Shown one piece after another: positions 52,318-61,181 of a stretch of DNA of 64,000 nucleotides; within the stretch, counting starts at the first letter, position 1; every line of letters starts with the position of its first letter. Below the pieces are notes generated by a model, which was not told the DNA's origin, searched no databases, and saw only the letters and a program-made list of their open reading frames with translations. This stretch comes from Aphanothece cf. minutissima CCALA 015. GTDB lineage: Bacteria; Cyanobacteriota; Cyanobacteriia; PCC-6307; Cyanobiaceae. The translations under genes were made by a program, and so were the position numbers. The stretch spans positions 62,001-126,000 of the forward strand of contig PVWP01000001.1 of the NCBI GenBank assembly GCA_003003925.1, read 5' to 3'.

Positions 52318-53055
52318 TCAGCTGCCCGCCGGTCCGGCCGGAGGGGCCGGCACCGGGGGCGGGGCGAAGGGCGGGCAGACCCGCTTCACCGGATCACAGG
52401 CATAGATCGTGGGCTTCTGCCAGGCCAGGGGAATCTCCAGCAGGTCGCGGCTGCCGGTGATTCCCTGCGCCACGAACAGCACCGCCGCCAGGATCGAGGC
52501 GCTCAGGTGGATCCGTCGCCAGCGCAGATCCTTGAGGATCTCCGGGCGGGCGGCCAGGGAGAAGATCATCAGCCCCACCACCCCGACCCCGGCCCAGTAG
52601 TGGGACTGCCAGAACTCGGGGCTGAGCGGGTTGTCGCTGAGGCGCCACACCTCCGGCTGGGCCCCGAGGCCGAGCACCCCGGCCCAGGTGAGCAGGGCGA
52701 AGACGAGGCGGTAGCCCTTGGCCTTCACCTGCCAGAGGGCCAGCAGGGACACCACCGTGCCCACCAGCACCAGCAGCAGTTGCAGGGCACGGCCGGGCCC
52801 GCCGGTGAAGCCCTCCGCCGGCTGCTTGGTGACGATCACCACCGTGAGGGCCACGAGAACCACCAGCACCACGCCCGCCGAGAGCCACTGGCCCAGGTCG
52901 GCGTGGTCGCGGCCGGTGGTGGGGGGCAGCTTGGCCTTCTCGACCCGGCGCTGGCGGGCCTGGACCCCGAGACGCACCACCATGCCGATCAGGGGATAGA
53001 TCAGCACCACCGCCAGGGCGGGGTGCAGGATCCAGAGCCAGTCGACCGTTTGCAT
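52318..53055 (-). CDS. DUF4079 membrane protein
   Basis: 245 residues from ATG 53055; an in-frame TTG at 53079 is less likely. Six or so hydrophobic segments include LWILHPALAVVLIYPLIGMV (with the conserved His-Pro), WLSAGVVLVVLVALTVVIV, LQLLLVLVGTVVSLLALWQV and IHLSASILAAVLFVAQGITG, in which the conserved His may ligate haem, as in other DUF4079-type proteins. A Pro-rich tail carries CDPVKRVC. The role is unknown. It lies between mnmE and nadC on the same strand. Confidence 0.82.
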   Translation of the reverse strand: MQTVDWLWILHPALAVVLIYPLIGMVVRLGVQARQRRVEKAKLPPTTGRDHADLGQWLSAGVVLVVLVALTVVIVTKQPAEGFTGGPGRALQLLLVLVGTVVSLLALWQVKAKGYRLVFALLTWAGVLGLGAQPEVWRLSDNPLSPEFWQSHYWAGVGVVGLMIFSLAARPEILKDLRWRRIHLSASILAAVLFVAQGITGSRDLLEIPLAWQKPTIYACDPVKRVCPPFAPPPVPAPPAGPAGS

Positions 53056-53161
53056 TCGACGCTGGGAATCGTTTCCCAAAGCATTGGCGCTGGAGGTTAA
53101 GCGGTCAACAGGGGTGAGCGTTTCGTGATGGCGGCCGGAGGTGGCCGGAAGTGGCCGGGAG

Positions 53162-54550
53162 CTATTTGCCGATGCAGAAGCGGGAGAAGATCCGCTCCAG
53201 CACCGCCTCGCTCACCTCCTCGCCGGTGATCGCCCCGAGGCCGGCGATGGCGCCGCGCAGGTCGATGGTCCAGAAGTCCCAGGGCAGACCCAGCGCGGCG
53301 GTCTCCAGGGAGCGCTCCAGGCTGGTGGCCGCCGCCGCCGCCAGCTGCCGCTGCCGGCCGTTGAGGGCCACCTGCAGCCCCTGGACGTCGCCAGCGCCGC
53401 AGAGGCCCAGCAGGGCCGCCACCAGGTCGTCGCGACCCGCGCCGGTGAGGGCGCTGATGGTCACCAGGGGCCCATCCGGCGGCACGCCGGTCGAAGCGGC
53501 CCCGGGCGGGAGGGCGTCGGATTTGTTGCCCACCAGCAGCAGGGGCACCCCCTCGGGCACCAGGTCCATCAGCTCCTGGTCGGCGGCGGTCCAGCCGGCC
53601 AGCAGGTCGAAGAGCAGCAGCACCGCATCGGCGCCGGCCAGGGCCTGGCGGCTGCGTTCGATGCCCAGCCGCTCCACCCGGTCGTCCGTCGCACGGATCC
53701 CGGCGGTGTCGAGCAGGGTCAGGGGCACCCCATCGAGCACCAGGTCGCTTTCCAGCAGGTCGCGGGTGGTGCCCGGCAGGTCGGTGACGATGGCCCGCTC
53801 CCGGCGGCTGAGCAGGTTGAGCAGGCTCGATTTGCCCACATTGGGACGGCCGACGATGGCCACCCGCAGGCCCTCGCGCAGCAGCTCCCCCTGGCGGGAT
53901 TCGGCCACCAGCCGCTCCAGCTCGTCCCGCACCGCCTCCAGTTCGGCCCGCACCAGCGTCCCGTCGAGGGGGGGCAGGTCCTCCTCGAAGTCGACCCGGG
54001 CCTCCAGTTCGGCGAGCTGGTCGAGCAGGCGCTCCCGCAGACCGCTGATGCGGCGCTGAAGGCCGCCGTCGAGGCCGGCCATGGCCAGCTCGGCCGCCCG
54101 CTGGCTGCGGGCGGCGATCATCTCGGCGATCGCCTCGGCGCGGGTGAGGTCGAGGCGGCCGTTGAGGAAGGCCCGCTGGCTGAACTCCCCCGGGCCGGCC
54201 AGGCGGGCGCCGGCGGCCAGCACCAGCTCCAGCACCCGCCGCACGGCGACCAGCCCCCCATGGCAGTGGAACTCCACCACGTCCTCCCGGGTGAAGCTGC
54301 GGGGGGCCCGCATGGGCAGCAGCAGGGCCTCATCCACCCGCTGCCCATCGGCCGGATCCACCACATGGCCGTAGAGCACCCGGTGGCTCTCCCAGGCCTG
54401 GGCGCCGGGGGCCACGAACAGGCGCCGGCCGATGGCCTCGGCCTGCGGCCCCGAGAGGCGCACGATCGCCACGCTGCCGGCCCCCGCGGCCACGGCGGTG
54501 GCAATGGCGGCGATGGTGTCGCCCGGGAGCGGGGGGGAGGGGGGAATCAA
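53162..54550 (-). CDS. mnmE: tRNA uridine-5-carboxymethylaminomethyl modification GTPase
   Basis: 462 residues from a TTG overlapping the upstream transporter stop (TTGA). Works with MnmG to modify U34 of certain tRNAs. N-terminal formyl-THF-binding domain (DTIAAIATAVAAGAGSVAIV), helical domain, and a G domain with GRPNVGKSSLLN, DLPGTTRD, DTAGIR and NKSD. The C-terminal cysteine motif is FCIGK, as required. In the order zeta-like kinase, EamA transporter, mnmE, all junctions overlap, which is an unusual operon for a core gene. Confidence 0.95.
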   Translation of the reverse strand: MIPPSPPLPGDTIAAIATAVAAGAGSVAIVRLSGPQAEAIGRRLFVAPGAQAWESHRVLYGHVVDPADGQRVDEALLLPMRAPRSFTREDVVEFHCHGGLVAVRRVLELVLAAGARLAGPGEFSQRAFLNGRLDLTRAEAIAEMIAARSQRAAELAMAGLDGGLQRRISGLRERLLDQLAELEARVDFEEDLPPLDGTLVRAELEAVRDELERLVAESRQGELLREGLRVAIVGRPNVGKSSLLNLLSRRERAIVTDLPGTTRDLLESDLVLDGVPLTLLDTAGIRATDDRVERLGIERSRQALAGADAVLLLFDLLAGWTAADQELMDLVPEGVPLLLVGNKSDALPPGAASTGVPPDGPLVTISALTGAGRDDLVAALLGLCGAGDVQGLQVALNGRQRQLAAAAATSLERSLETAALGLPWDFWTIDLRGAIAGLGAITGEEVSEAVLERIFSRFCIGK

Positions 54551-55473
54551 GACGGGGAGGGGCTGGGGCCGCTCAGGTGGCGCTGGAGGACACCCAGCAG
54601 GATCAGCCCGAGGCTGGCGAGAACGCCGGGCGTGAGCGGTTCGTGCAGGACGGCCGCGGCCGTGAGCACCGTGACCACCACACTGGCGCTGCCGGCGAAG
54701 GCCACCTGGGTGACGCTGAAGCGGGCGGTGCTCAGCTGGCGCAGGATCTCCGTCCCCAGGCTGAGGGTGAGGCCATAGATGACGATCACGCCGACCACCC
54801 ACCAGAGCTGGAGAAGGAAGAAGTGCTGGGGGCCATAGATCAGCAGGGCGAACAGTCCGAACACCAGGGCGCCCACCAGGTTGGTGACACCGCCGGTGAG
54901 GCCGCGGGACAGGTGCTGGGCCACCAGTTGGCGTCGCAGGCAGTTGCGCGTGGCCGTGGCGATCACCGCCAGCAGCGCCCAGAGCAGTCCCGGCAGCTGA
55001 TCCATACCCATGCCGAGGCCCGAGCCGAAGACCCTGCCGACCACCAGGCCCATCAGAATCAGGGCCAGGCTGAGGGCAAAGCGCTCTGGCAGCCGTTCCT
55101 TCAGCCACCACAGCGCCAGCAGGGCCGAGGCCGGCAGGGTGAGGGAGAACAGCAGGGTCTGGGTGATCACTGCCAGCTGGTCGAGGGCCATGTAGAAGGC
55201 GAGCGGGGCCAGAAAGCAGCCGAAGAAGGCATCGGCGGCGATGGCGAGACGGACCCGGGGACGGAGGCCATCGATCTCCCGTCCCACATCCACGGGCTCG
55301 GCGACCAGTAGCGCCATGCCGATCATCAGCTGCGAAAGGAAAAAGACATTGCAGAAGCTGATCGGATTTTCACCAGCGATGGCGTGGGCAGCCCCCTGCA
55401 GCTGCAGCCCCTTGAGCACCGTGCTGCGCAGGCCCGAAACCACGCTGTAGCCGATCAGGACGAGCGCCGTCAT
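54547..55473 (-). CDS. EamA/DMT-family transporter
   Basis: 308 residues with ten hydrophobic segments, for example VFFLSQLMIGMALLVAE, LAVITQTLLFSLTLPASALL, LSLALILMGLVVGRVFG, LVGALVFGLFALLIYG, VVGVIVIYGLTLSLGTEIL and VVTVLTAAAVLHEPLTPGVL, the last carrying the typical HEP of DMT exporters. The substrate is not predictable. It is coupled by ATGA to the zeta-like gene upstream and by TTGA to mnmE downstream. Confidence 0.85.
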   Translation of the reverse strand: MTALVLIGYSVVSGLRSTVLKGLQLQGAAHAIAGENPISFCNVFFLSQLMIGMALLVAEPVDVGREIDGLRPRVRLAIAADAFFGCFLAPLAFYMALDQLAVITQTLLFSLTLPASALLALWWLKERLPERFALSLALILMGLVVGRVFGSGLGMGMDQLPGLLWALLAVIATATRNCLRRQLVAQHLSRGLTGGVTNLVGALVFGLFALLIYGPQHFFLLQLWWVVGVIVIYGLTLSLGTEILRQLSTARFSVTQVAFAGSASVVVTVLTAAAVLHEPLTPGVLASLGLILLGVLQRHLSGPSPSPS

Positions 55474-56321
55474 CGCGGAGCGGCGGTGCCGGGCGGGAAT
55501 GGCTGGGGCTCGGAAGGGAAGGGCTCGCCCCCCTGCTGCAGCACACGGCCCGTGAGGCCATCGACCTGCAGATAGCCGTCCGCCCAGCCGGACAGCACCG
55601 CGAAGGTGGCGGGGCCGGTGGCGAAATAGCGCCCAATCGCCGCCCGGGAGACATAGCGACCCATGGCCTGATAACGCTCCAGCACCCTGCTGCGGCTGAG
55701 GGATTCGGGCACGCTCACATGCAGCAGAAACACCCGGTAACCCATCGCCCTGAGCTCGGGAATCAGGCGTCGGTAGCGATCGGCCCGGCTCATGGTTCCA
55801 TCGTAGAGAAGGTCGAAACGGCAGGGCCGGCCGATGGCGGCCAGGAGCCGATCCACCAGCACGCCGCTCTCGGCCTGGGTGAGATCCGCATTCCAGCCGC
55901 GGTACGCCGGCAGCTGGGCCCGCAAGGCATCGGCATCGATGCGCAGCGTGCCCGGTGCCAGGGCCACCGGAGCATGGGTGCGGAGCCCGGTGGATTTCCC
56001 CGCCCCGGGGGGGCCGCCGGTGAGGATCGCGATCGGTGATCTGTGGGACACACAGACAGCCTTCTTCTGCGCTGCCGCGATGATGCGCTGCCGTTCCGAT
56101 TCAGGGCTGCTGATCGGGGGGAAACGGCTCAGACATCGCTCCAGAAAGTCGATCGCCGCCGGCGAGATCTGCGGCTGACCCGAGACCTCCAGGATCTGGC
56201 AGCTGGCGGGAAGGGCCTCGATCGCCCTGGCCTCCGGCAGCGGCGCGACTCCGGAGACCAACCCCACCAGGCCGCACCGCAGCAGCAGGAGCGAGGCGTG
56301 CCGCACAGCCCATCCGATCAC
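55470..56321 (-). CDS. zeta-toxin-like P-loop kinase with an N-terminal hydrophobic segment
   Basis: 283 residues from a GTG. The core has Walker A GGPPGAGKST at 102-111, IDADALRAQLPAYRGW, DLLYDGTMSRADRYR and VSVPESLSRSRVLERYQ, the order of zeta toxins, which phosphorylate UDP-sugars, or of related kinases. The N-terminal 33 residues (SLLLLRCGLVGLVSGVAPLP, ending EARA) look like a signal peptide or anchor, which is odd for an ATP-using enzyme. No antitoxin gene of the epsilon type is adjacent. It may be a membrane-anchored kinase rather than a toxin. Confidence 0.75.
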   Translation of the reverse strand: MIGWAVRHASLLLLRCGLVGLVSGVAPLPEARAIEALPASCQILEVSGQPQISPAAIDFLERCLSRFPPISSPESERQRIIAAAQKKAVCVSHRSPIAILTGGPPGAGKSTGLRTHAPVALAPGTLRIDADALRAQLPAYRGWNADLTQAESGVLVDRLLAAIGRPCRFDLLYDGTMSRADRYRRLIPELRAMGYRVFLLHVSVPESLSRSRVLERYQAMGRYVSRAAIGRYFATGPATFAVLSGWADGYLQVDGLTGRVLQQGGEPFPSEPQPFPPGTAAPR

Positions 56322-56409
56322 CCAGGGACGCTAGGCGGGAGGCCCCGCCACGGCCACGGTCAGACGGACCGCCGGGCAGCGGGGGATTCCTTCCCTTAAC
56401 GTTTTTGCG

Positions 56410-56922
56410 GTGTCCACCACGGCCCAGCGCCGCCGGCCGAACGCCCCATCCTCCGCGCCCGGACCCTCACTTCTGGCCCTGCGAACCCTGAAACGTCGCC
56501 TCCGCCAGGCCATCGAATGGGTCTGGCGCCAGGAGGGCAGCCATGGCCAGCGGGCCCGGGGGCTGGCGGCCGGGGTGTTCATGGGCTGCTTCCCGATCTT
56601 CGGCTTCCAGACCCTGCTGGGGGTGGCGCTGGCCAGCCTGGTCCGAGGCAACCACCTGCTCGCCGCCGCCGGAACCTGGATCAGCAATCCGATCACCGAC
56701 ATCCCCCTGATCTGGTTCAACCACCGGATGGGCAGCCTGCTGCTGGGGCCCGGCAGGGGCTGGCCGGGACGCCTGACCCTGCACCACGAGACCCTGCGCC
56801 AGCTGGGCTGGGACTTCACCTCCCGGCTGCTGCTCGGTTCGGCGGTGGTGGGGGTGGTGGCGGCCACCCTGAGCGGCTTCCTCTGCCTGCGGTGGCTGGA
56901 ACGCCGCCAGCGGGCCTCCTGA
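56410..56922 (+). CDS. DUF2062 membrane protein
   Basis: 170 residues from a GTG. The family signature ARGLAAGVFMGCFPIFGFQT is followed by LLGVALASLVRGNHLLAAAG, TWISNPITDIPLIWFNHRMG and a last helix (VVGVVAATLSGFLCLRWLER). Two to three membrane spans. The function is not established. In picocyanobacteria it usually neighbours mnmE and relA, as it does at one remove here. Confidence 0.85.
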   Translation: MSTTAQRRRPNAPSSAPGPSLLALRTLKRRLRQAIEWVWRQEGSHGQRARGLAAGVFMGCFPIFGFQTLLGVALASLVRGNHLLAAAGTWISNPITDIPLIWFNHRMGSLLLGPGRGWPGRLTLHHETLRQLGWDFTSRLLLGSAVVGVVAATLSGFLCLRWLERRQRAS

Positions 56923-56936
56923 ACGCCGCCGCACCG

Positions 56937-57458
56937 ATGCCGGACATCCCCGTGGCCCCCTCACCCCTGATCGACATTCGCGAGGCCGACCTCAGTGACC
57001 CGGTGGATGGCGCTGCGCTGCTGGCCCTGATGGAGGTCTATGCCCGCGACCCCATGGGTGGCGGCCAGGGCCTCTCCGACTTCACCCGGGCGAATCTGGT
57101 CGACGCCCTGGCCCGGCGCCCCTCAGCCCACGGGATCCTGGCCTTCGCGGGGGAGAAGCCGGCCGGGCTGGCCATCTGTCTGGAAGGCTTCTCCACCTTC
57201 GCCTGCCGGCCCCTGCTCAACATCCACGATCTGGTGGTGGCCGAAGCGTTCCGCCGGCAGGGGGTGGCCCGGCGACTGCTGCAGCGCGCCGAGGTGATCG
57301 CCCGGCGGCTCGGCTGCTGCAAGCTCACCCTGGAAGTGCTGGAAGGCAACAGGGCTGCCCAGGCCGTCTACGGACGTGCGGGCTTCCAGCCCTATCAGCT
57401 GGACCCCGCCATGGGCCGGGCCCAGTTCTGGGAAAAGCGGCTGCCGGATGGAGACTGA
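56937..57458 (+). CDS. GNAT-family acetyltransferase
   Basis: 173 residues. A GNAT fold with the acetyl-CoA loop VAEAFRRQGVARRLLQRAE and the C-terminal CKLTLEVLEGNRAAQAVYGRAGF. The N-terminus (ADLSDPVDGAALLALMEVYA) matches the GNAT entry helices. The substrate is unknown. It begins 14 nt after the DUF2062 gene on the same strand. Confidence 0.82.
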   Translation: MPDIPVAPSPLIDIREADLSDPVDGAALLALMEVYARDPMGGGQGLSDFTRANLVDALARRPSAHGILAFAGEKPAGLAICLEGFSTFACRPLLNIHDLVVAEAFRRQGVARRLLQRAEVIARRLGCCKLTLEVLEGNRAAQAVYGRAGFQPYQLDPAMGRAQFWEKRLPDGD

Positions 57459-57462
57459 AACG

Positions 57463-57651
57463 TCAGGATTCGGCCAGCCCGGGAAACACCATCAGGTCGA
57501 TGTGGCCGCCGGAGGGTTGACGCCACTCACGGAATTCCGCCGCCAGGGCCCTGTGCTCATGGTCGAGGGATTGCGACTCCAGATCCATCAGACGCTGATG
57601 CACCAGATCGAGCGTGTTGTCGATGAGCTGGGCAGCCTGTTCGGAGGTCAT
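57463..57651 (-). CDS. small hypothetical protein
   Basis: 62 residues, polar, with a helical N-terminal half (MTSEQAAQLIDNTLDLVHQR) and an uncharged C-terminus (GGHIDLMVFPGLAES). There are no membrane segments and no recognised family. It is convergent with the GNAT gene (4-nt gap) and follows selO at a distance on the same strand. Codon use is like its neighbours. Confidence 0.45.
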   Translation of the reverse strand: MTSEQAAQLIDNTLDLVHQRLMDLESQSLDHEHRALAAEFREWRQPSGGHIDLMVFPGLAES

Positions 57652-57763
57652 GGCATCGCTGCGATGGAGAAAGCCTGAGCTTCGAGGTGTTGTAGAAGAC
57701 GCCGCCCCGGTGGGTTGTAGCCCCTGACACGGGCCGTCTCCCCCGTCGGCGGACCCGCACCGA

Positions 57764-59212
57764 TCACACCGTCCGCGCCAGCCATTGCTGCAGGGGCGTC
57801 CAGTCGTCCTGTTCATCAATGGCCGCCCAGATCCGCTCGATCACGGGCCGCACCGGCGTCTCCGGCAGGTTCCAGCGCTGCAGGCCGGCGGCGATGCCCG
57901 CCTGGTCCGCCACGGCCTGGCACCCGTGCCACCAGCTGTCCCGCCAGGCGAGCCATTCGGCCCGGGGTGGCGCCGGAGCCCCTGCCACGAAGGGCTCCAG
58001 GTCCTCGGCCGTGGCCGGCAGCCCGCCCGCCCGGACGCGCCCGGCCAGGGCGGCGAAGAAGGAGCCGTAGGCCACAGGCCAGCCCGCCAGCAGCCGCAGG
58101 GTGGCGGGCAGCGGATCGGGGAGATCGGCGGCCGCCTCGGCACTGGTGGGGGCGTCGATGCCCAGGCGGCGCAGCAGGCAACGGCGGTAGTGGGCGTCGT
58201 AGACCTCCCCGAACGGCTCCAGCGCCGCCTCCAGGGGCGCCCGGGGCAGCAGCATCGCCAGGGGCTCCTGCAGCAGCCGCAGGTTTTGCTCGCAGACCAG
58301 CGGCTGGCGGCCGTAGGCGTAGATACCGTCGTGGTCGAAGTAGGCGGCGGTGAAACCCGGATCCCAGGTTTCGAGGAAGGCGAAGGGGCCGTAGTCGAAG
58401 CTCTCCCCCGCCAGCGACATGTTGTCGGTGTTGAGCACCCCGTGGGTGAAGCCCGCCGCCATCCATTCGGCCGCCAGCCGCGCCACCCGCTGCACCAGCG
58501 CGCCGTAGAAGGCCACCAGCAGCGGTTCACCGTCGCCGTGGCTCACCGCCAGGTGCGGGTAATGGCAGGCCACCACGTGGCGCAGCAGCCGCTCCAGCTG
58601 GGCCGGCTGGCGGCGGAAGAGCAGTCGTTCGCAGGTGCCGAAGCGCAGGTGGGTGCGGGCCACGCGCACCATCACCGCACTGCGGGTGGGGGAGGGTTCG
58701 TCGCCGCGCCAGAGGTCTTCACCGGTCTCGATCAACGCCAGGGTGCGGCTGGTGCTGACGCCGAGGCGCTGCAGGGCCTCGCCGGCGATCACCTCCCGCA
58801 CCCCGCCCTTGAGGGTGAGGCGGCCGTCACCGCCCCGGCTCCAGGGGGTGGTGCCGGAGCCTTTGGTGCCCAGGTCAAGCAGCTGGCCGTGGCGATCGCG
58901 CAGCTGGCCGTAGAGGAAGCCGCGCCCGTCCCCCAGCAGGGGGTTGTAGGCGCCGAACTGGTGGCCGTGGTAGCGGAGGGCCAGCAGGGGGGCGCGGCCC
59001 TCAAAACGGCCGTAGGCCGCCTCGATGTCGTCGTCACTGACGCTGGCCGGGTCCAGACCCAGCTGGTGCAGCAGGGGGTCGTTGCGGAACCGCAGCCGCG
59101 TGCGTGGAAAGGTCGCCGCCTCCACCACGTCCCAGTACTCAGGCCCGAGATCCTCGAGGGCCCCCTCGAAGGGCAGCCCCAGCAGCGGATTGAGGCGGGT
59201 GGACATGGGCAT
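57764..59212 (-). CDS. selO: protein adenylyltransferase SelO (YdiU family, Cys-less form)
   Basis: 482 residues. Pseudokinase-fold enzyme that transfers AMP from ATP to Ser/Thr/Tyr of proteins, linked to redox stress. Seen are RYHGHQFGAYNPLLGDGRG, the Lys/Gly region GTKGSGTTPWSRGGDGR, LTLKGGVREVIAGEALQRLG, and the inverted metal site HGVLNTDNMSLAGESFDYGP. The protein ends a few residues before the usual C-terminal Cys/Sec position, in LQQWLARTV. The start is an ATG at 59212; a second Met (MSTRL) is two codons later. Confidence 0.93.
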   Translation of the reverse strand: MPMSTRLNPLLGLPFEGALEDLGPEYWDVVEAATFPRTRLRFRNDPLLHQLGLDPASVSDDDIEAAYGRFEGRAPLLALRYHGHQFGAYNPLLGDGRGFLYGQLRDRHGQLLDLGTKGSGTTPWSRGGDGRLTLKGGVREVIAGEALQRLGVSTSRTLALIETGEDLWRGDEPSPTRSAVMVRVARTHLRFGTCERLLFRRQPAQLERLLRHVVACHYPHLAVSHGDGEPLLVAFYGALVQRVARLAAEWMAAGFTHGVLNTDNMSLAGESFDYGPFAFLETWDPGFTAAYFDHDGIYAYGRQPLVCEQNLRLLQEPLAMLLPRAPLEAALEPFGEVYDAHYRRCLLRRLGIDAPTSAEAAADLPDPLPATLRLLAGWPVAYGSFFAALAGRVRAGGLPATAEDLEPFVAGAPAPPRAEWLAWRDSWWHGCQAVADQAGIAAGLQRWNLPETPVRPVIERIWAAIDEQDDWTPLQQWLARTV

Positions 59213-59369
59213 TGGGCGGTGACAGGGGCGACCCTAAGGAGCGGGCACCGACCAGAGCCTGAGCCCTTCCAGCAGCGGATCCCCAGGCGGCGGACTGCCT
59301 GGGTCCATGAAGGTCCGGTTCCCGCACGGAATCGGCGTCGTTACGTTGATTCCCTTGCGAACCGTTGGA

Positions 59370-59885
59370 ATGGCTCGTCGGACCACCTTGTCCATCCCCG
59401 CACTCGCCCTTGCCGTGGGACTGGCCCTGGGGGCGGGACAGGCGCTGGCCAGCGAGGCCGGCACCACTGCCCGGATCACGGCCGCCCGGGCGGCCGCCAT
59501 CGCCCTGCAGCGGGTCCCCGGCGGGACCGTCGTCGACGTCGATCCGGGGGGCAAGGAGGGCCGGGCGGTATGGGAGGTGCTCGTCCGCAGGCCCGACAAC
59601 ACCGGGCTCGAGCTTTCCATCAACGCCACCACCGGAGCGGTACTGAGGCAGGAACGGGAGTCGCTGCCGCGGGAAGCCCTCGGGCCCGGACCGGTGGTGA
59701 CGGTCCAGCAGGCCATCGCAACCGCCACGGCCGCCGTCTCCGGGGGCCGGGTGATCGCGATCGATCTGGACACCGAGAACGGCCGCACCGTCTGGGACGT
59801 CGACATGGCCGGCTCGAGCGGCTGACGCACGATCAGCATCGACGCGGCGACGGGCAGGATCCTCAAGCAGGAGCGCGCCGACTAG
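59370..59885 (+). pseudogene. exported PepSY-domain protein with premature in-frame TGA
   Basis: Signal peptide (LSIPALALAVGLALGAGQALA), then two PepSY-like units: ITAARAAAIALQRVPGGTVV with SINATTGAVLRQERE, and VTVQQAIATATAAVSGG with VWDVDMAGSSG. The second unit is cut by TGA at 59823. The same frame then continues RTISIDAATGRILKQERAD to a TAG at 59883, which is exactly the missing PepSY end (compare SINATTGAVLRQERE in unit 1). A single CGA or GGA to TGA change, or read-through, would explain it. As read, the product is 151 residues. Confidence 0.75.
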
Positions 59886-60110
59886 ACCGGGTCGGCATCA
59901 GATTCTCCATCCCCGCTATAAGAAAACAATCGCCATGGTCTCCGATCTCTGGGCGGCGGTTGTGCTTCTTTCCAGCCTCTCGCTGCAGCCCATCGCCGGC
60001 ACCTGAACAACAACCTGCCGGACTGCAGCAGATCTGCAGTGTCACCATCCGGCCTGGGTTTTCTGCATAGGGTTAAGGGGAGAAGCAGACCCGAAGAGGA
60101 AGGTGAAGTG

Positions 60111-61181
60111 ATGAGAATCGCGCAGATTTCAACGCTCCACGAGAGAGTTCCACCGGTTGGCTATGGGGGAACAGAACGGGTTGTTCACTATCTCACCGAA
60201 GAACTGGTGCGACGCGGGCACGATGTGGTTCTATTTGCAAGCGGCGACTCCCAGACCAGCGCCAAGCTCTGCGCCTGTGTCCCCCTGGCCCTGCGGCAAA
60301 GCGGACAGGTGTCTGACGCCAGCGTTCACAACGCGATTCAGCTCGATCGCGTGCTCGAGAAACTGGATGACTTTGACATCCTCCATTTCCACAACGGCCA
60401 TTCCCATTTTCCCCTCTCCAACCTGCTGGGCATTCCCCATCTGAACACCCTTCACGGCCCCCTGCATGCGCCCGAGCAGAAGCTGCTGTACACCCATTTC
60501 CATCGGGTGCCCCTGGTCTCGATCTCCGAAACCCAGCGTCAGCCCGTGCCCAGCGCCAACTGGCTCGGCAACGTTTACCACGGACTCCCCAACGACCTCT
60601 ATCGCTACCAGCCCACACCCAGGCCCTACCTGGCCTTCATCGGCCGCATCTCACCGGAAAAACGGCTGGATCGCGCCATCGCCATTGCCACGGCCGTAGG
60701 CCTGCCCCTGAAGGTGGCCGCCAAGATTGATCCAGTGGATACTCCCTACTTCCACGATCACATCGAGCCGCTGTTGCTGAACAATCCCCTGGTGGAATTC
60801 ATCGGTGAAGTGGATGATGCCGGCAAGCAGGAGCTGCTCGGCCATGCCCTCGCCCTGCTGTTTCCAATCGACTGGCCCGAACCCTTCGGCCTGGTGATGA
60901 TCGAAGCCAATGCCTGCGGCACCCCGGTGATCGCCTGGCGCAACGGCTCCACCCCGGAAGTCATCCGTGAGGGGGTCAACGGCTTCCTGGTGACTTCGAT
61001 CGAGGAAGCCATCGCCACGGTCGGACGGCTCGAACAGCTCGATCGCTCGCGGGTCCGCAGCCACTTCGAAGTGTGCTTCTCCGTCAGTCGCCAGGCCGAG
61101 GACTACGAGCACCTCTACCGGCACCAGATCCAGGCACGCCGCTGCCACAGCCCCGCCCACCGCACACCGGTGCATGCCTGA
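60111..61181 (+). CDS. family 4 glycosyltransferase (GT-B fold)
   Basis: 356 residues from an ATG with AGGAAGG upstream. N-terminal IAQISTLHERVPPVGYGGTE is the donor/acceptor GT-B start; GRISPEKRLDRAIAIA and the C-terminal PFGLVMIEANACGTPVIAWR are the GT4 nucleotide-sugar binding signatures. It likely adds a sugar to a glycan, glycoside or glycogen-like polymer. It overlaps the next gene, a debranching-enzyme homologue, by 8 nt; the pair recurs widely in bacteria and suggests joint action on an alpha-glucan or a glycosylated solute. Confidence 0.88.
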   Translation: MRIAQISTLHERVPPVGYGGTERVVHYLTEELVRRGHDVVLFASGDSQTSAKLCACVPLALRQSGQVSDASVHNAIQLDRVLEKLDDFDILHFHNGHSHFPLSNLLGIPHLNTLHGPLHAPEQKLLYTHFHRVPLVSISETQRQPVPSANWLGNVYHGLPNDLYRYQPTPRPYLAFIGRISPEKRLDRAIAIATAVGLPLKVAAKIDPVDTPYFHDHIEPLLLNNPLVEFIGEVDDAGKQELLGHALALLFPIDWPEPFGLVMIEANACGTPVIAWRNGSTPEVIREGVNGFLVTSIEEAIATVGRLEQLDRSRVRSHFEVCFSVSRQAEDYEHLYRHQIQARRCHSPAHRTPVHA

